64,000 nucleotides of DNA from Roseiarcus sp963753135 (GCA_963753135.1 CAVWBA010000011.1:39732-103731), one strand, 5' to 3'; counted from the stretch's first letter, positions 47,337 to 55,307 are shown. The notes: generated by a model from the sequence alone, not told the origin. Numbers and translations: made by a program.

Positions 47337-48002
47337 ATGACCGAAGAATGGATAGCCTACGGGGCCGCCGTCGAGACGATCGGCGACGAGCGCGACGTTT
47401 TGAGCGCGCTTAAGACTGGAAAGATCAGGAGCCGGGGCTGGAAGGAGAGCTTCGGGGTCCCGCCCTGGGAGGAGGACATTCCGGCCCGCCTTTGGTCCGA
47501 GTGGAGCTTCCTGCCGACACGCAAGGCGGCCGGGTCTATGCAAAATTTCCACTGGCTCGTTCCGAAAGGGACCGAACAGAGGCGCGTCTGTTGTGGCTAC
47601 CGCGGGCTTAGCCTCTCAGCGGAGGATGTGGAGCGCGTCGCGACGGCGAGAGTGCTGGCGGCCATCCCTGCTGCTCCTGCGGTGTCGACGGCCGTCGAGC
47701 CCGTTGCTGTGGTCGAGGCAAAGCCGACCGAGCCCGAGCGCCCGCGGTCCAGGGCAGGGCGGAAAGCGGAGTACGAGTGGGTTGAGGCGAAACAATATCT
47801 TGAAAAGATAGTCCACCAGCGCGGCGATCCTGACAACGAACACGACCAAGCACCCGACTGGAAGTCGGACGCGGATATCGCCAGGGCCGTGCTGGCGCAT
47901 CTCGAACATCTCGCGAAGAAGGGCGAACCAACCCCCGACCTTGGTACGGTTAGCAACAAGATCCGGCCGTGGCTCAAGGCGCTTCTTGCGCGGGCCGCAT
48001 GA
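47337..48002 (+). CDS. Island hypothetical protein
   Basis: 221 residues, 16 bp after the integrase and probably cotranscribed; GGAGGGCGGGG precedes the ATG. The N-terminal part (EEWIAYGAAVETIGDERDVLSALKTGKIRSRG) looks like a helix-turn-helix or DNA-binding module. It is joined by a Pro/Ala/Glu-rich linker to a conserved-looking C-terminus (EWVEAKQYLEKIVHQRGDPDNEHDQAPDWKSDADIARAVLAHLEHLAKKGEPTPDLGTVSNKIRPWLKALLA). I do not recognise the family; a regulatory or excision role is possible. Confidence 0.7.
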   Translation: MTEEWIAYGAAVETIGDERDVLSALKTGKIRSRGWKESFGVPPWEEDIPARLWSEWSFLPTRKAAGSMQNFHWLVPKGTEQRRVCCGYRGLSLSAEDVERVATARVLAAIPAAPAVSTAVEPVAVVEAKPTEPERPRSRAGRKAEYEWVEAKQYLEKIVHQRGDPDNEHDQAPDWKSDADIARAVLAHLEHLAKKGEPTPDLGTVSNKIRPWLKALLARAA

Positions 48003-48115
48003 AATTGCATTGAATTGAATTCCATGTAATTCGCAAGCTGCGAAGCAGAAAAAGGCCAAGCATATCTCCGTCATCAACTGAGCGCATCGGCGCTCCACTT
48101 GGCGGAGTAACTAAA

Positions 48116-48373
48116 TTGTCAAACCATTCCGGGGCCGAAACAAGGAGCCGCAGCGCTCTCGACACGCTGCCGCCTGACCTGAGCAGGCAACGCGTCCTGG
48201 ATACCCACAGTAGTTGCGAGTTCGTCGGCGTTTCCATTGCGCATTGGCGACGCCTCCGCGCCCGCCAGGAAGCCCCACCGCCGGTCATGATCGGCGCCCG
48301 GAAGCAGGGCTGGCGCATCGGGACGCTGATCGACTGGCTCGAAAGCCGAGAGAAGCGCGAGCCCGCCCCGTGA
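48116..48373 (+). CDS. AlpA-like excisionase/regulator
   Basis: 85 residues from TTG 48116 (GGAG at 7 nt). SSCEFVGVSIAHWRRLRARQEAPPPVMIGARKQGWRIGTLIDWLESREK has the AlpA/phage-regulator layout: an HTH, a Pro-rich turn, then GWR...DWL. AlpA proteins activate integrase or excision in P4-like satellites. Its stop overlaps the GTG of the primase-like gene (GTGA), suggesting coupled translation. Confidence 0.75.
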   Translation: MSNHSGAETRSRSALDTLPPDLSRQRVLDTHSSCEFVGVSIAHWRRLRARQEAPPPVMIGARKQGWRIGTLIDWLESREKREPAP

Positions 48374-48786
48374 AGCATCGGAAGGCGCTGGGGCTCGCCA
48401 ACCTCAACGGGGCGCGCGAGCCCCAGGTTGATCAGCAGTCCGAGCGGATCGACCCAACGCCTATCAGCCAGGACTTAGAACCGCAGCGCGGGAACTCGCG
48501 GGCCGCGGCCTATTCGGCCCTGCTGCTCGTCGACGAGTACGCCGCGGAAGCGCGCCAGGCCCTTCGCGATGGAGATCACGCCCAGGCGCGGCACTGCCTC
48601 GGCGCAGTCGTGAGGCACGCTCCAATCCCCGCCGCCATCGTCGACAAGGCGCGCGGCGCATCCTTCCTGGCGGCGCTCGAACGCCTCGGCCTGGACCTTA
48701 AACGCGTCACCGCGACCGAACTCGCCGGCCCATGTCCGCAATGCGGCGGACGCGATCGCGCAGCTGAGCGGACGCCACTTCGATAA
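48370..48786 (+). CDS. Primase-type zinc-ribbon protein, apparently truncated
   Basis: 138 residues. The N-terminal two thirds are helical (ALLLVDEYAAEARQALRDGDHAQARHCLGAVVRHAP). The C-terminus reaches LAGPCPQCGGRDR, the first half of a DnaG/P4-alpha type zinc ribbon, and then ends in AERTPLR instead of the second cysteine pair. The expected continuation (DAIAQLSGRHFDKATQDAPFEELVARG) is present in the next frame. I think it is the 5' part of a primase-helicase gene that has suffered a deletion and frameshift. Confidence 0.6.
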   Translation: MKHRKALGLANLNGAREPQVDQQSERIDPTPISQDLEPQRGNSRAAAYSALLLVDEYAAEARQALRDGDHAQARHCLGAVVRHAPIPAAIVDKARGASFLAALERLGLDLKRVTATELAGPCPQCGGRDRAAERTPLR

Positions 48787-49952
48787 GGCCACGCAGGACG
48801 CGCCCTTTGAAGAACTTGTCGCGCGGGGCGAAGTCGTTCAGCTCTCACCCGTCAACGACGAGCGCAACCCTCCACCGCGAGGGGCGGCGATCGATAAGTC
48901 GGCGCAAGCTCCGCGCACAGATGAGCGGACATTGCTATTGTCAGCCTGGGTGGAGAGAAAGCTGCCGTTGCGTCGTTTCCTGCTTGGCAGCGTCCTTTGC
49001 ACCACGTCACGGTGGCTCATTTTCGGTGAGACCGGCGTCGGCAAGACGCTCGTCGGGGTAGACATCGCAGGCGCGGTTGCGGCCGGTGAAGGGTTTCTGA
49101 ACTGGACGGGCCCCGGAAAGCCGGCGCGTCATGTATCTCGACGGCGAAATGCCCGCCGAGACGTTCAAGGAGCGCATGGAAGTCATCGCCAAGCGCTACG
49201 GCGAAACCATCGCCTTCTACGGCTACAACCGCGACGCTCTGGGGGACGGCGAAATGCCGCCGCTCAACACGCCCGAGGGCGAAAAGTGGCTCTGGCGCGA
49301 GATCGAGGCCGTCAAGCCCGATTTGATCGTCTTCGACAGCATCATGTGCCTGCTCGCCGGCTCGATGTCAGAAGAGGAAAGCTGGGCGCCGGTCAAGGCA
49401 ATGGTGCGCAAGATCTCAAGCCGCCGCATTGCACAAATCTGGCTTCACCACACGGGCCATGACACGAGCAAGGGTTTCGGCACCAAGACGCGCGAATGGG
49501 AGATGGATACCGTCGTCGCCCTTACGAAGCCGGCCGAAGACGATGGCTCGATCTCGATGGAGTTCAAAAAGGCGCGCCTGCGCGCGCCTGAGAACCGCGA
49601 GCAATTCGAGCCACGGTCAATCCGGCTTGAGGTGGATGGTTGGATATCTGAGGGCATGAAGGCGGCATCCCCGGGCCGTCGATCCTCCGAAGTTGAGCAG
49701 ATCTCGCGGGCGATCCTCGCGGCCTACGATCGCCTTGCCGACGGGGCTGACGCGTCCTCTGGTTTCGACGGAAAACGCGTCCGCAAGGTCAAGTCGGAAG
49801 CCGTACGCGCCGAGGTGCAACGGCGCGGCTTCCTCGACACGAAAGAGACAGGCGGCATCACAGATGCGTCGCGCAAGCATTACCACCGAGCCAAAGGCGA
49901 CCTTCTCGGAAAGACGCTCGTCGAGGCCGATGGCCTCATTTGGCGACCGTGA
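48734..49952 (+). pseudogene. RepA/DnaB-like replicative ATPase, frameshifted
   Basis: Frame 2 from about 48734 gives DAIAQLSGRHFDKATQDAPFEELV, then ERTLLLSAWVERKLPLRRFLLGSVLCTTSRWLIFGETGVGKTLVGVDIAGAVAAGEGFLNW. The GETGVGKT Walker A marks a RecA-fold (AAA_25/RepA) ATPase. Near 49125 the reading shifts to the frame of MYLDGEMPAETFKERMEVIAKRYG, DLIVFDSIMCLLAGSMSEEESW (Walker B region) and IWLHHTGHDTSKGFGTKTREWEMDTVVAL, ending at 49952. The C-terminus looks like a winged helix. The iteron-like repeats start right after the stop. No good start codon for the second frame, so it may be fused to the zinc-ribbon part. Confidence 0.72.
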
Positions 49953-49956
49953 AAGC

Positions 49957-50088
49957 ACGTTCCACCTTCTGCCACCCCCGTTCCACGTTCCACCCTATAG
50001 GGAGGGTGGAACGGAACGGGCCGTGACAAAGGGGGGCCGTGACAGTGGAACGGGGGCTGGAACGGCCAGTGGAACGGGGTTGGAACGG
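49957..50088. repeat. Iteron-like array of TGGAACG, candidate replication origin
   Basis: Eight copies of the 7-mer in 131 bp: inverted (CGTTCCA) at 49958, 49979 and 49986; direct at 50007, 50046, 50058, 50070 and 50081. The last four direct copies are 11-12 bp apart, one helical turn. Directly downstream of a RepA-like ATPase gene, this is where an iteron origin would be. Confidence 0.7.
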
Positions 50089-50831
50089 GACAGCATGGGG
50101 CAATTCATCACGCCGATAAGCCGTTGAGTTACTTCCCGCGCGCGTACGCGCGAGAGGCAGAACAGAGGGGAGCGCAGCACTCGCGGCAGGCGATGTGCAA
50201 TTCGGCGGACGTCGTGGTTCATGCAGCCGCCGCGCGGGCCGCTGAATTACTTCAGCCGTGCCAGAAGCAGCGATCTGTCATCGGGCGCGATCTGTCAGCG
50301 GGTACTCGCGTTGGCCCAAGGCTGAGCCGAGCGCTGACGCCGCTGGCTCAAGGCGAGAATGGCGGAGCCACAGGCTCGGGTCAGACCCCAGGATATGCCA
50401 ACATGCGGTCGCCAATGTCGATAGCTAGCAATATCAATTGCTTAACGCCAGATATCCCGCCCGCAAGCGCCGTTGGGAAGCGTATGGGAAGCGGCGGACG
50501 CTCAGTCACCATCCGCGATCGATGGCTCTTGAGGCCCGGAGGGTGACGGCGCTGTCGCGTCGGCCGTCCGAGCGGCGCGCCCCGGCGGCGAACGCGATCG
50601 ACCCTCCCCGTCAAAGGAAAAGGCCATATAAACGACCCGGCCTCGCAAAAAACGGGTCAAGTTCGCGCGCTTCCTCAGCTGAACTCGCTATGGTTCACTC
50701 CCAAATTTTTCTGACATGGCCCTGAACATTCGTGCGGTCGCTCTACGCGCGGCTTGTAGACGAGCTTGCCGTCGCGGCCTTCGATCGGGACACGAGGTGT
50801 TGCATTTGCAACACCTGAGTTGCGGGCGCGG
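50089..50831. other. Gene-free region with several small repeats
   Basis: No credible gene over about 740 bp. It holds a palindrome CGCGCGTACGCGCG near 50138, CGATCTGTCA twice at 17-bp spacing (50271 and 50288), a hairpin GCTGAATTACTTCAGC near 50241, GACCCCAGG (50384-50392, the same 9 bp as in the tRNA attachment core) and two TGGGAAGC at 50474 and 50485. Open frames at 50124-50546 and 50438-50725 lack ribosome sites and have shadow-like composition. Confidence 0.55.
50474..50492. repeat. Internal pair of arm-type sites
   Basis: TGGGAAGC at 50474-50481 and 50485-50492, exactly 11 bp apart as at both island ends. The attachment-core-like GACCCCAGG lies 82 bp to the left. Confidence 0.6.
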
Positions 50832-51155
50832 CTAGGCTGCCGCAAGCTTGAGGCTGACGAGGCGGTTGATGCTCACGCCGGCTTCCGCCGCTTCGATCGC
50901 CAATCGGCGGTGCAGGTCAGGCGGGATGCGCGTCCGAAACTCGCCAGAATATTTGCGATCAGCGATCGGCTCCGGGACCGGCTCGCCGTTGAGCTGCAAG
51001 TCCGCGACGACATCGGCGACCAGGGCCTCGATCCCGTGCAGCGCCGCGTCTTGGTCCTCGGCGAAGTGAGACAGGCTGGGAAACTCGGCGCAGGTCCCGA
51101 GATAGGCGCCGTCCTCGCGCGACCACCGGATGCGGTAGGCGTAATGATCAGCCAT
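50832..51155 (-). CDS. hicB: HicB-family antitoxin
   Basis: 107 residues. The N-terminal half is the HicB degenerate RNase-H-like domain (MADHYAYRIRWSREDGAYLGTCAEFPSLSHFAEDQDAALHGIEALVADVVADLQ). The C-terminal half is a ribbon-helix-helix DNA-binding domain (SGEFRTRIPPDLHRRLAIEAAEAGVSINRLVSLKLA). It neutralises the HicA toxin and represses the operon. Its start overlaps the hicA stop by 8 bp; order toxin first, antitoxin second. Confidence 0.9.
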   Translation of the reverse strand: MADHYAYRIRWSREDGAYLGTCAEFPSLSHFAEDQDAALHGIEALVADVVADLQLNGEPVPEPIADRKYSGEFRTRIPPDLHRRLAIEAAEAGVSINRLVSLKLAAA

Positions 51156-51408
51156 CTTTCGTCCTCCGTTGCAGCTTTGCGATTGCAAAGCTGAGCTGGC
51201 GCACCTGATACGGCTTGGCGTCGGAGCCGTCTTTCTGAAGGTTGATCCGCGGGTCGCCCTCCCACGGCGTCTTGAAGATGTGGTGACTGCCGTTGATTCG
51301 CGGCGCGCCGAAATAATGCTCCGCGACCTTCAGCGCATCGGCGAAGGCAACCGATCGGCTGTCAGCCATCTCGGCGACCAGCCTCGCGATCCTGTCAGCC
51401 TTCGACAT
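51148..51408 (-). CDS. hicA: HicA-family mRNA interferase toxin
   Basis: 86 residues, double-stranded-RNA-binding-like fold. RINGSHHIFKTPWEGDPRINLQKDGSDAKPYQVRQL carries the conserved G-S-H-H motif with the catalytic His and the A-K-P-Y-Q-V turn. It degrades mRNA when the antitoxin is lost, so it would stabilise the island. No Shine-Dalgarno sequence precedes the ATG, and a putative -10 box ends only five bases before it, so its mRNA may be leaderless. Confidence 0.9.
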   Translation of the reverse strand: MSKADRIARLVAEMADSRSVAFADALKVAEHYFGAPRINGSHHIFKTPWEGDPRINLQKDGSDAKPYQVRQLSFAIAKLQRRTKDG

Positions 51409-51410
51409 AC

Positions 51411-51443
51411 GACACTATATGGTGTCAATAGTGATACCGTCAA
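51411..51443 (-). promoter_or_regulatory. hicAB promoter with embedded HicB operator
   Basis: On the minus strand: TTGACG (51438-51443), 18-bp spacer, TATAGT (51414-51419). The near-perfect 16-bp palindrome GACACTATATGGTGTC (51411-51426) covers the -10 box and is the likely HicB RHH operator. Confidence 0.65.
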
Positions 51444-51659
51444 GAAGATGATGATAGCGCCGATGGAAGCCGAGCTGGCGAGGCCTACGTCGCCGACCGG
51501 CTCGCAGTCTTGCTGACGGAGATCGCCGACGTCCTGACACGAAAACGCGCTTTCCTCTAACACGTTTACGTGTCGCCAACCTGTTGGAACTACAACACAA
51601 ATCGCTTGCGCGGCGTTAGCAAATCGGCTAGCTCTCAACGCACTGCTTTCGGAGCTTCG

Positions 51660-51929
51660 ATGCGCCGCGAACGCGACCACGATGAAGGACAAGCGACATG
51701 GCGCCCTGACGCCGATGCGCTCCATGGCCAATTCGTCAACGGCACATTCGAGCCCGATCCCGAGCCCGAGCCGGTTAAGCCGCCGGAGCTTGCAATCATA
51801 GATCCGACACCATTCTTGGCCGCCCGAGCCGATGCGGCGTTCAACGCGTCTGGCCGTCGGTCGGCGAGCCCGCCCCCGGTTCGCGCCGGCTCGTTTCATC
51901 CTCGTTCGCTTCGGCGCATTCCCTCATGA
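51660..51929 (+). CDS. Small island protein, Pro/Glu-rich
   Basis: 89 residues, low complexity (FEPDPEPEPVKPPELAIIDPTPFLAARADAAFNASGRR). Ribosome site GGAG 8 nt before ATG. The stop overlaps the next ATG (ATGA), so it belongs to a run of overlapping small genes from 51.66 to 54.7 kb. No family recognised. Confidence 0.55.
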   Translation: MRRERDHDEGQATWRPDADALHGQFVNGTFEPDPEPEPVKPPELAIIDPTPFLAARADAAFNASGRRSASPPPVRAGSFHPRSLRRIPS

Positions 51930-52177
51930 CTGACGGAGTTTCCATGCTTGATCGTGTCCAGCCCCCGCGGCCTCATGGCGGCCTGACCACGGCGCAGGCG
52001 CGCGCGGAGTACGATCTCTGCCGGAAGTTCGTATCCCTATGGCATATCTTCTACTGGGAATTGGTCGGGACTAAGGGATTTCCACTTCGCCGCGTTGAGC
52101 TACTGAACCCGAGCTACGTCGAGCCGACGCGGTGGGGGCGCCGCGGCCTCCTGGCAGTCCGCGCATCTGCATCCTGA
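51926..52177 (+). CDS. Small island protein
   Basis: 83 residues: MTDGVSMLDRVQPPRPHGGLTTAQARAEYDLCRKFVSLWHIFYWELVGTKGFPLRRVELLNPSYVEP, then an Arg-rich end. ATGA overlap with the gene before. Its natural C-terminus may lie in the overlapping frame 52132-52350, because that frame takes over just where this one turns Arg-rich. No family recognised. Confidence 0.5.
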   Translation: MTDGVSMLDRVQPPRPHGGLTTAQARAEYDLCRKFVSLWHIFYWELVGTKGFPLRRVELLNPSYVEPTRWGRRGLLAVRASAS

Positions 52178-52350
52178 GGGGTCCGTCGAGCTACGACGCC
52201 GGGTCATGGTCCAATCTAGGGCCGCCTCCCGCGTCCGGTGAGGATGTGGCGAGCCTTATTCAGTGGCTCGCCGGGCCTGGTACTCCGCGAGAGACCGTCC
52301 TCGACTTCATGGACACGCTGGTCCGGTCGGTCGTGAGGAAAACCGCGTGA
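52132..52350 (+). CDS. Small island ORF, possibly the displaced 3' part of the previous gene
   Basis: Open frame of 72 codons from GTG 52132. SGEDVASLIQWLAGPGTPRETVLDFMDTLVRSVVRKTA looks like real amphipathic protein. The stop overlaps the GTG of the XRE gene (GTGA). It could be independent, or the continuation of 51926-52177 after a one-base frameshift near 52130. Confidence 0.4.
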   Translation: MGAPRPPGSPRICILRGPSSYDAGSWSNLGPPPASGEDVASLIQWLAGPGTPRETVLDFMDTLVRSVVRKTA

Positions 52351-52733
52351 GCGACTACCTTGCCAGTTTTCAGATCTCGACGGTTTCGGAGCTTCGCGAG
52401 CTATTCGCAGCGAGACGGCGACAATTGGGCTGGTCTCAATTGGAGTTGGATGATCGCGCGGGGCTTCAGGATCAATACGCCGGGAAGCTCGAGATTGGGA
52501 CGCGCAATTATGGCGACATGAGCCTGAGCTGCGTCCTGGGCGCGTTGGGGTTGGAAATCTCGATCCGCGAGCGGCGCGACGGTTGGTGGAGGCACCTCTT
52601 CTCGACCAGCAAGCGAGGCGCCCTGTGGCGGACTTTGCGCCGGGCGCTCTGGGTGTTGGGGTTCGACCTCGTCGTTGGATTGAAGGAGCGGCAGCTCGCC
52701 CTGCCCAAGCCATCAGGAGAACCGTCGCCGTGA
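52347..52733 (+). CDS. XRE-family helix-turn-helix regulator
   Basis: 128 residues from GTG 52347. VSELRELFAARRRQLGWSQLELDDRAGLQDQYAGKLEIGTRNYGDMSLSCVLGALGLEI is a Cro/CI-type HTH with recognition helix LQDQYAGKLE. The C-terminus is basic and hydrophobic (LWRTLRRALWVLGFDLVVGLKERQLALP). Overlaps both neighbours by GTGA, so it is in the operon of small genes. A prophage or satellite repressor, or a regulator of the small genes, is possible. Confidence 0.75.
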   Translation: MSDYLASFQISTVSELRELFAARRRQLGWSQLELDDRAGLQDQYAGKLEIGTRNYGDMSLSCVLGALGLEISIRERRDGWWRHLFSTSKRGALWRTLRRALWVLGFDLVVGLKERQLALPKPSGEPSP

Positions 52734-52912
52734 CTAAGCTTCCCCACAATGTGCCCGGTTCGGCGCGCTATCGAGCCATGCAGGGCGCGCCTCGCCCAAA
52801 GCCTGTCGTCATCGACCGCAACTTCGTCGCCGATCCCCGCGGCGGCGCGCCGTTGGTAGCCGGCAAACGCCACATCGAGGTGAAAGACAACCGGACCAAA
52901 ACCAGCCGGTGA
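52730..52912 (+). CDS. Small island protein (60 residues)
   Basis: MTKLPHNVPGSARYRAMQGAPRPKPVVIDRNFVADPRGGAPLVAGKRHIEVKDNRTKTSR, basic, Pro-rich, without a hydrophobic core. GTGA overlap with the XRE gene. Unknown. Confidence 0.5.
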   Translation: MTKLPHNVPGSARYRAMQGAPRPKPVVIDRNFVADPRGGAPLVAGKRHIEVKDNRTKTSR

Positions 52913-52947
52913 CGGCCCGAAACATCGAACGCGAGGAGCAAACGAAT

Positions 52948-53196
52948 ATGTCGAATTTTCCCGACGGAACGCCCCGCCCGACTGCAAACGGCATTGGCCT
53001 GAAAGACGGCCGCGCTCTGAGGCACGCCCAGGGCTCCGAGCCGGCCGCGCAGAATTTCGGCTGGCTTGAGGGCGTCAAGGGCGTGATCGGCGGCCCGAAC
53101 CGTGCCGCCAACCCCGGGGTCAATATCGGGCCGTCCGGCCCTCTTTGGCGCAAGCCGGCGGCCCCGTTCACGGTCGGCGATCAGAAGAAGCGCTGA
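52948..53196 (+). CDS. Small island protein (82 residues), Gly/Pro/Asn-rich
   Basis: MSNFPDGTPRPTANGIGLKDGRALRHAQGSEPAAQNFGWLEGVKGVIGGPNRAANPGVNIGPSGPLWRKP. GAGGAG lies 10 nt before ATG. The composition suggests an extended or virion-associated protein; no family recognised. Confidence 0.55.
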   Translation: MSNFPDGTPRPTANGIGLKDGRALRHAQGSEPAAQNFGWLEGVKGVIGGPNRAANPGVNIGPSGPLWRKPAAPFTVGDQKKR

Positions 53197-53228
53197 GGCT
53201 CCGCAAGCAATCGAGAGGATTTCACGCC

Positions 53229-53444
53229 ATGAAAGTCGACCCGCTGCCCGACGAGGAGTTCGCCAAGCGCGCCGCGCCCGGTGGCCGCATGCCGGTCAAG
53301 GGAGCGAAGGCAAAGGCATCCGGCGACCCGAAATGGACGCCGATCGGCGCTTCCACGCCGGCCGCAATCGCCGCCGCGCAGGAGCGTCAAGAGACGCTCC
53401 ATAAGCCCGATCTGGTGGCCAGGCGCCTGCGGGAGGGCCGCTAG
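53229..53444 (+). CDS. Small island protein (71 residues)
   Basis: MKVDPLPDEEFAKRAAPGGRMPVKGAKAKASGDPKWTPIGASTPAAIAAAQERQETLHKPDLVARRLREGR. GAGAGGA before the ATG; the next gene begins at the base after its stop. Unknown. Confidence 0.55.
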   Translation: MKVDPLPDEEFAKRAAPGGRMPVKGAKAKASGDPKWTPIGASTPAAIAAAQERQETLHKPDLVARRLREGR

Positions 53445-53771
53445 ATGGCCTACGAGGCGAAGCCAGACATCCCGCTACTGCCGGGCGAGCGCATAGACAC
53501 CGCGTCGCCTCTCTACCAAGCGTTTGCGGCCGACGCCGAGAAGCGCGGAATGAGCCAAGAGGCCTTCAGTTCGCACCTCGGCGAATATGTGCGCCGCTCG
53601 CGTCCTGCGACACCGCCGGCCGCCGCCGCACCTAAGCCTGCGCCGGGGTCCTTCGAGAAGCTTCCGGTGAGCGCGCAATTCGCTCACGCGCTCGCTAACG
53701 CGCCGACGCGGCCGCCGGTCGAGCAGACCCGCTTCATCGCCGACAAGTCGTGGGCGTCGCGCCGTGGCTGA
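53445..53771 (+). CDS. Small phage-scaffold-like protein
   Basis: 108 residues: YEAKPDIPLLPGERIDTASPLYQAFAADAEKRGMSQEAFSSHLGEYVRRS, a Pro/Ala linker, then SFEKLPVSAQFAHALANAPTRPPVEQTRFI. The pattern of a helix with GMSQEAFSSHLGEYV and a low-complexity linker resembles phage head scaffolding proteins, but I cannot confirm it. Confidence 0.5.
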   Translation: MAYEAKPDIPLLPGERIDTASPLYQAFAADAEKRGMSQEAFSSHLGEYVRRSRPATPPAAAAPKPAPGSFEKLPVSAQFAHALANAPTRPPVEQTRFIADKSWASRRG

Positions 53772-54039
53772 AAACGCCGAAACCGTCCTGAGGACCTTCC
53801 GGGGCGCGGCTGCCATGACCAACGAGCTCGTCACGCTGTTCAACCGCAAGGGGCCTAATTCGCCTGTGGTGGCGATCGACCTGAAGCGCGACGAGGCCGA
53901 GCACGTGCTGATGCGCTTTCCTTTCGCTTGGAGCCGCTACAAGACGCTTGCCCCGTGGCCCTGGCCGGGCGATGGCGCGCCGGGGCGAGGCGATCGAGCT
54001 ACCGTCGAACGCGGCGGGGCGGCAGTTTGGGAGAACATC
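53764..54039 (+). CDS. Small island gene whose frame runs on into the next gene
   Basis: GTG 53764 overlaps the previous stop. MAENAETVLRTFRGAAAMTNELVTLFNRKGPNSPVVAIDLKRDEAEHVLMRFPFAWSRYKTLAPWPWPGD reads like a complete small globular protein. There is no stop before ATG 54040 in the same frame, and the last 25 codons are Gly/Arg-rich, so its natural stop has probably been lost by a frameshift near 53960. Unknown function. Confidence 0.45.
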
Positions 54040-54464
54040 ATGAAGCGCGCGCTGTCAGCACGATCTGTCATGCTCGGGGAGGCGCTCGCCCTCGCGCTGG
54101 GGTCCCTCCTGGCGGGCGGCTGGCACAGTGCGTTTGGACAAAGCCTCACGCCTCCTTTCGACTATCCGACCGTCCTCGGCACGTCGGCGACGCAAGTCCT
54201 ACCGATCGACCCGCTTCGGCGCCGGATCATCTTCTTCAACCCGAGCGCGACTGCGACCATCGCCTTCTGCCCAAGCCAGATCACAAGGGCCGGCGTCCCG
54301 TTCACCTGTGCGCCCACGGCGCGGGCTCGATCACACTCCTCCCTCTCGGATCGTTCGTCCTCGACGGCGGAACCGTGCAAGGGCCGCCGCTGAGCATGGG
54401 AGCCGCTTGGTTCGGCGTCGCCAGCGCGGGCAGCACGCCGAGCACAGTCATGGAATTTGAGTGA
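54040..54464 (+). pseudogene. Phage-type exported or virion protein, frameshifted
   Basis: A signal-peptide-like start (MKRALSARSVMLGEALALALGSLLAGGWHSAFGQ) is followed by FDYPTVLGTSATQVLPIDPLRRRIIFFNPSATATIAFCPSQITRAGVPFTCA. Near 54310 the rest, HGAGSITLLPLGSFVLDGGTVQGPPLSMGAAWFGVASAGSTPSTVMEFE, moves to another frame. The pattern of V-L-x-x-N-P-x-R-R-x-I-x-F-x-N-P-S-A resembles small phage structural proteins that bind along fibres or capsids. One indel breaks it. Confidence 0.6.
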
Positions 54465-54473
54465 GGAGGCATC

Positions 54474-54692
54474 ATGGCCGAGGATCTGAAAATCGCTTAT
54501 TTCCGCAATGGCACCGGCGAAGTTCATTCGGTCAAGCTGCCGCCGATCGAGGCTGTCAACGCGGCCAACAAGTTCCCTTGGGAATGGTCGCTCGACGGGA
54601 GGTTCGCCCCCGTGCCCGAGGGCGCTATGACCTCGCCCGGCGATGGCGGCGGTCGCGGTCGCGTGCAAGGTGCATCGGTCAGGGTTGGTTGA
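54474..54692 (+). CDS. Small island protein (72 residues)
   Basis: MAEDLKIAYFRNGTGEVHSVKLPPIEAVNAANKFPWEWSLDGRFAPVPEGAMTSPGDGGG. GAGGAG precedes ATG. Compact N-terminal beta pattern, disordered C-terminus. Last gene of the plus-strand run. Unknown. Confidence 0.55.
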   Translation: MAEDLKIAYFRNGTGEVHSVKLPPIEAVNAANKFPWEWSLDGRFAPVPEGAMTSPGDGGGRGRVQGASVRVG

Positions 54693-54809
54693 TGCGCTGC
54701 GAAGCTTGCAGCCTTTCTAGCCGCCGAGACGCGGCGCCGTGATGCTCGCCTGCTTCGCGACCGTGGACTTGGGCTCTATGTCTGGGGGGGTGACGGCCGT
54801 GAGCGGGCC

Positions 54810-55307
54810 TCATCGCCCTGCCATCATTTGCCGGTAGAGCGGCGTATCTTTGCGAATGCCCTCATGCAGCTTCTGGTACCTCCTTTGCGCCAGCCACGGC
54901 CAGCCGGTAGAGATCCGCTCAATCTCGCGTTGCCGGGCTGCGCTGAACCGACCGAAGCTGATCTCGTCCGCAACGAGCAGAGCCATCGCAGCCTGAGCCT
55001 GCCCCCGTGCTCGATTGAGGTACCCATCCAGGATCTCGCACAGCTCGACAGCCTCTAAGTTCCCCGCAGCGTCGAGCGCCAGCTGGCTCACACCAGGATG
55101 GGATGCAAGCAAACGGTCGACTTGCTGGCGGCAAACCAAAGCCGCGCGAAGTTCCTCACGGCCGGCGTCGTGGGTGGTTCCGGTGAAAGACCGGATCATC
55201 CTAGTCAAATCCTCCCTCAGATCAATGATCTCGCCGCAAGGGATGGCCGCGCCATGGGCACACATCTCATCGAGGCGTCTAAGAAAGGCGTCGGCCGTTA
55301 TGGTCAT
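54810..55307 (-). CDS. Helical island protein
   Basis: 165 residues, almost entirely helical: MTITADAFLRRLDEMCAHGAAIPCGEIIDLREDLTRMIRSFTGTTHDAGREELRAALVCRQQVDRLLASHP, then ARQREIERISTGWPWLAQRRYQKLHEGIRKDTPLYRQMMAGR. Convergent with the small-gene run. No family recognised; the C-terminal end resembles phage terminase-associated or head-tail connector segments only loosely. Confidence 0.6.
   Translation of the reverse strand: MTITADAFLRRLDEMCAHGAAIPCGEIIDLREDLTRMIRSFTGTTHDAGREELRAALVCRQQVDRLLASHPGVSQLALDAAGNLEAVELCEILDGYLNRARGQAQAAMALLVADEISFGRFSAARQREIERISTGWPWLAQRRYQKLHEGIRKDTPLYRQMMAGR

Noticed and set aside
49957..50088. CRISPR array
   Set aside because: Repeats are only 7-8 bp, in both orientations and without spacers of constant length; iteron-like instead.
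50124..50725. Small genes between the iterons and hicAB
   Set aside because: Open frames are short, lack ribosome sites, and have compositions expected by chance.
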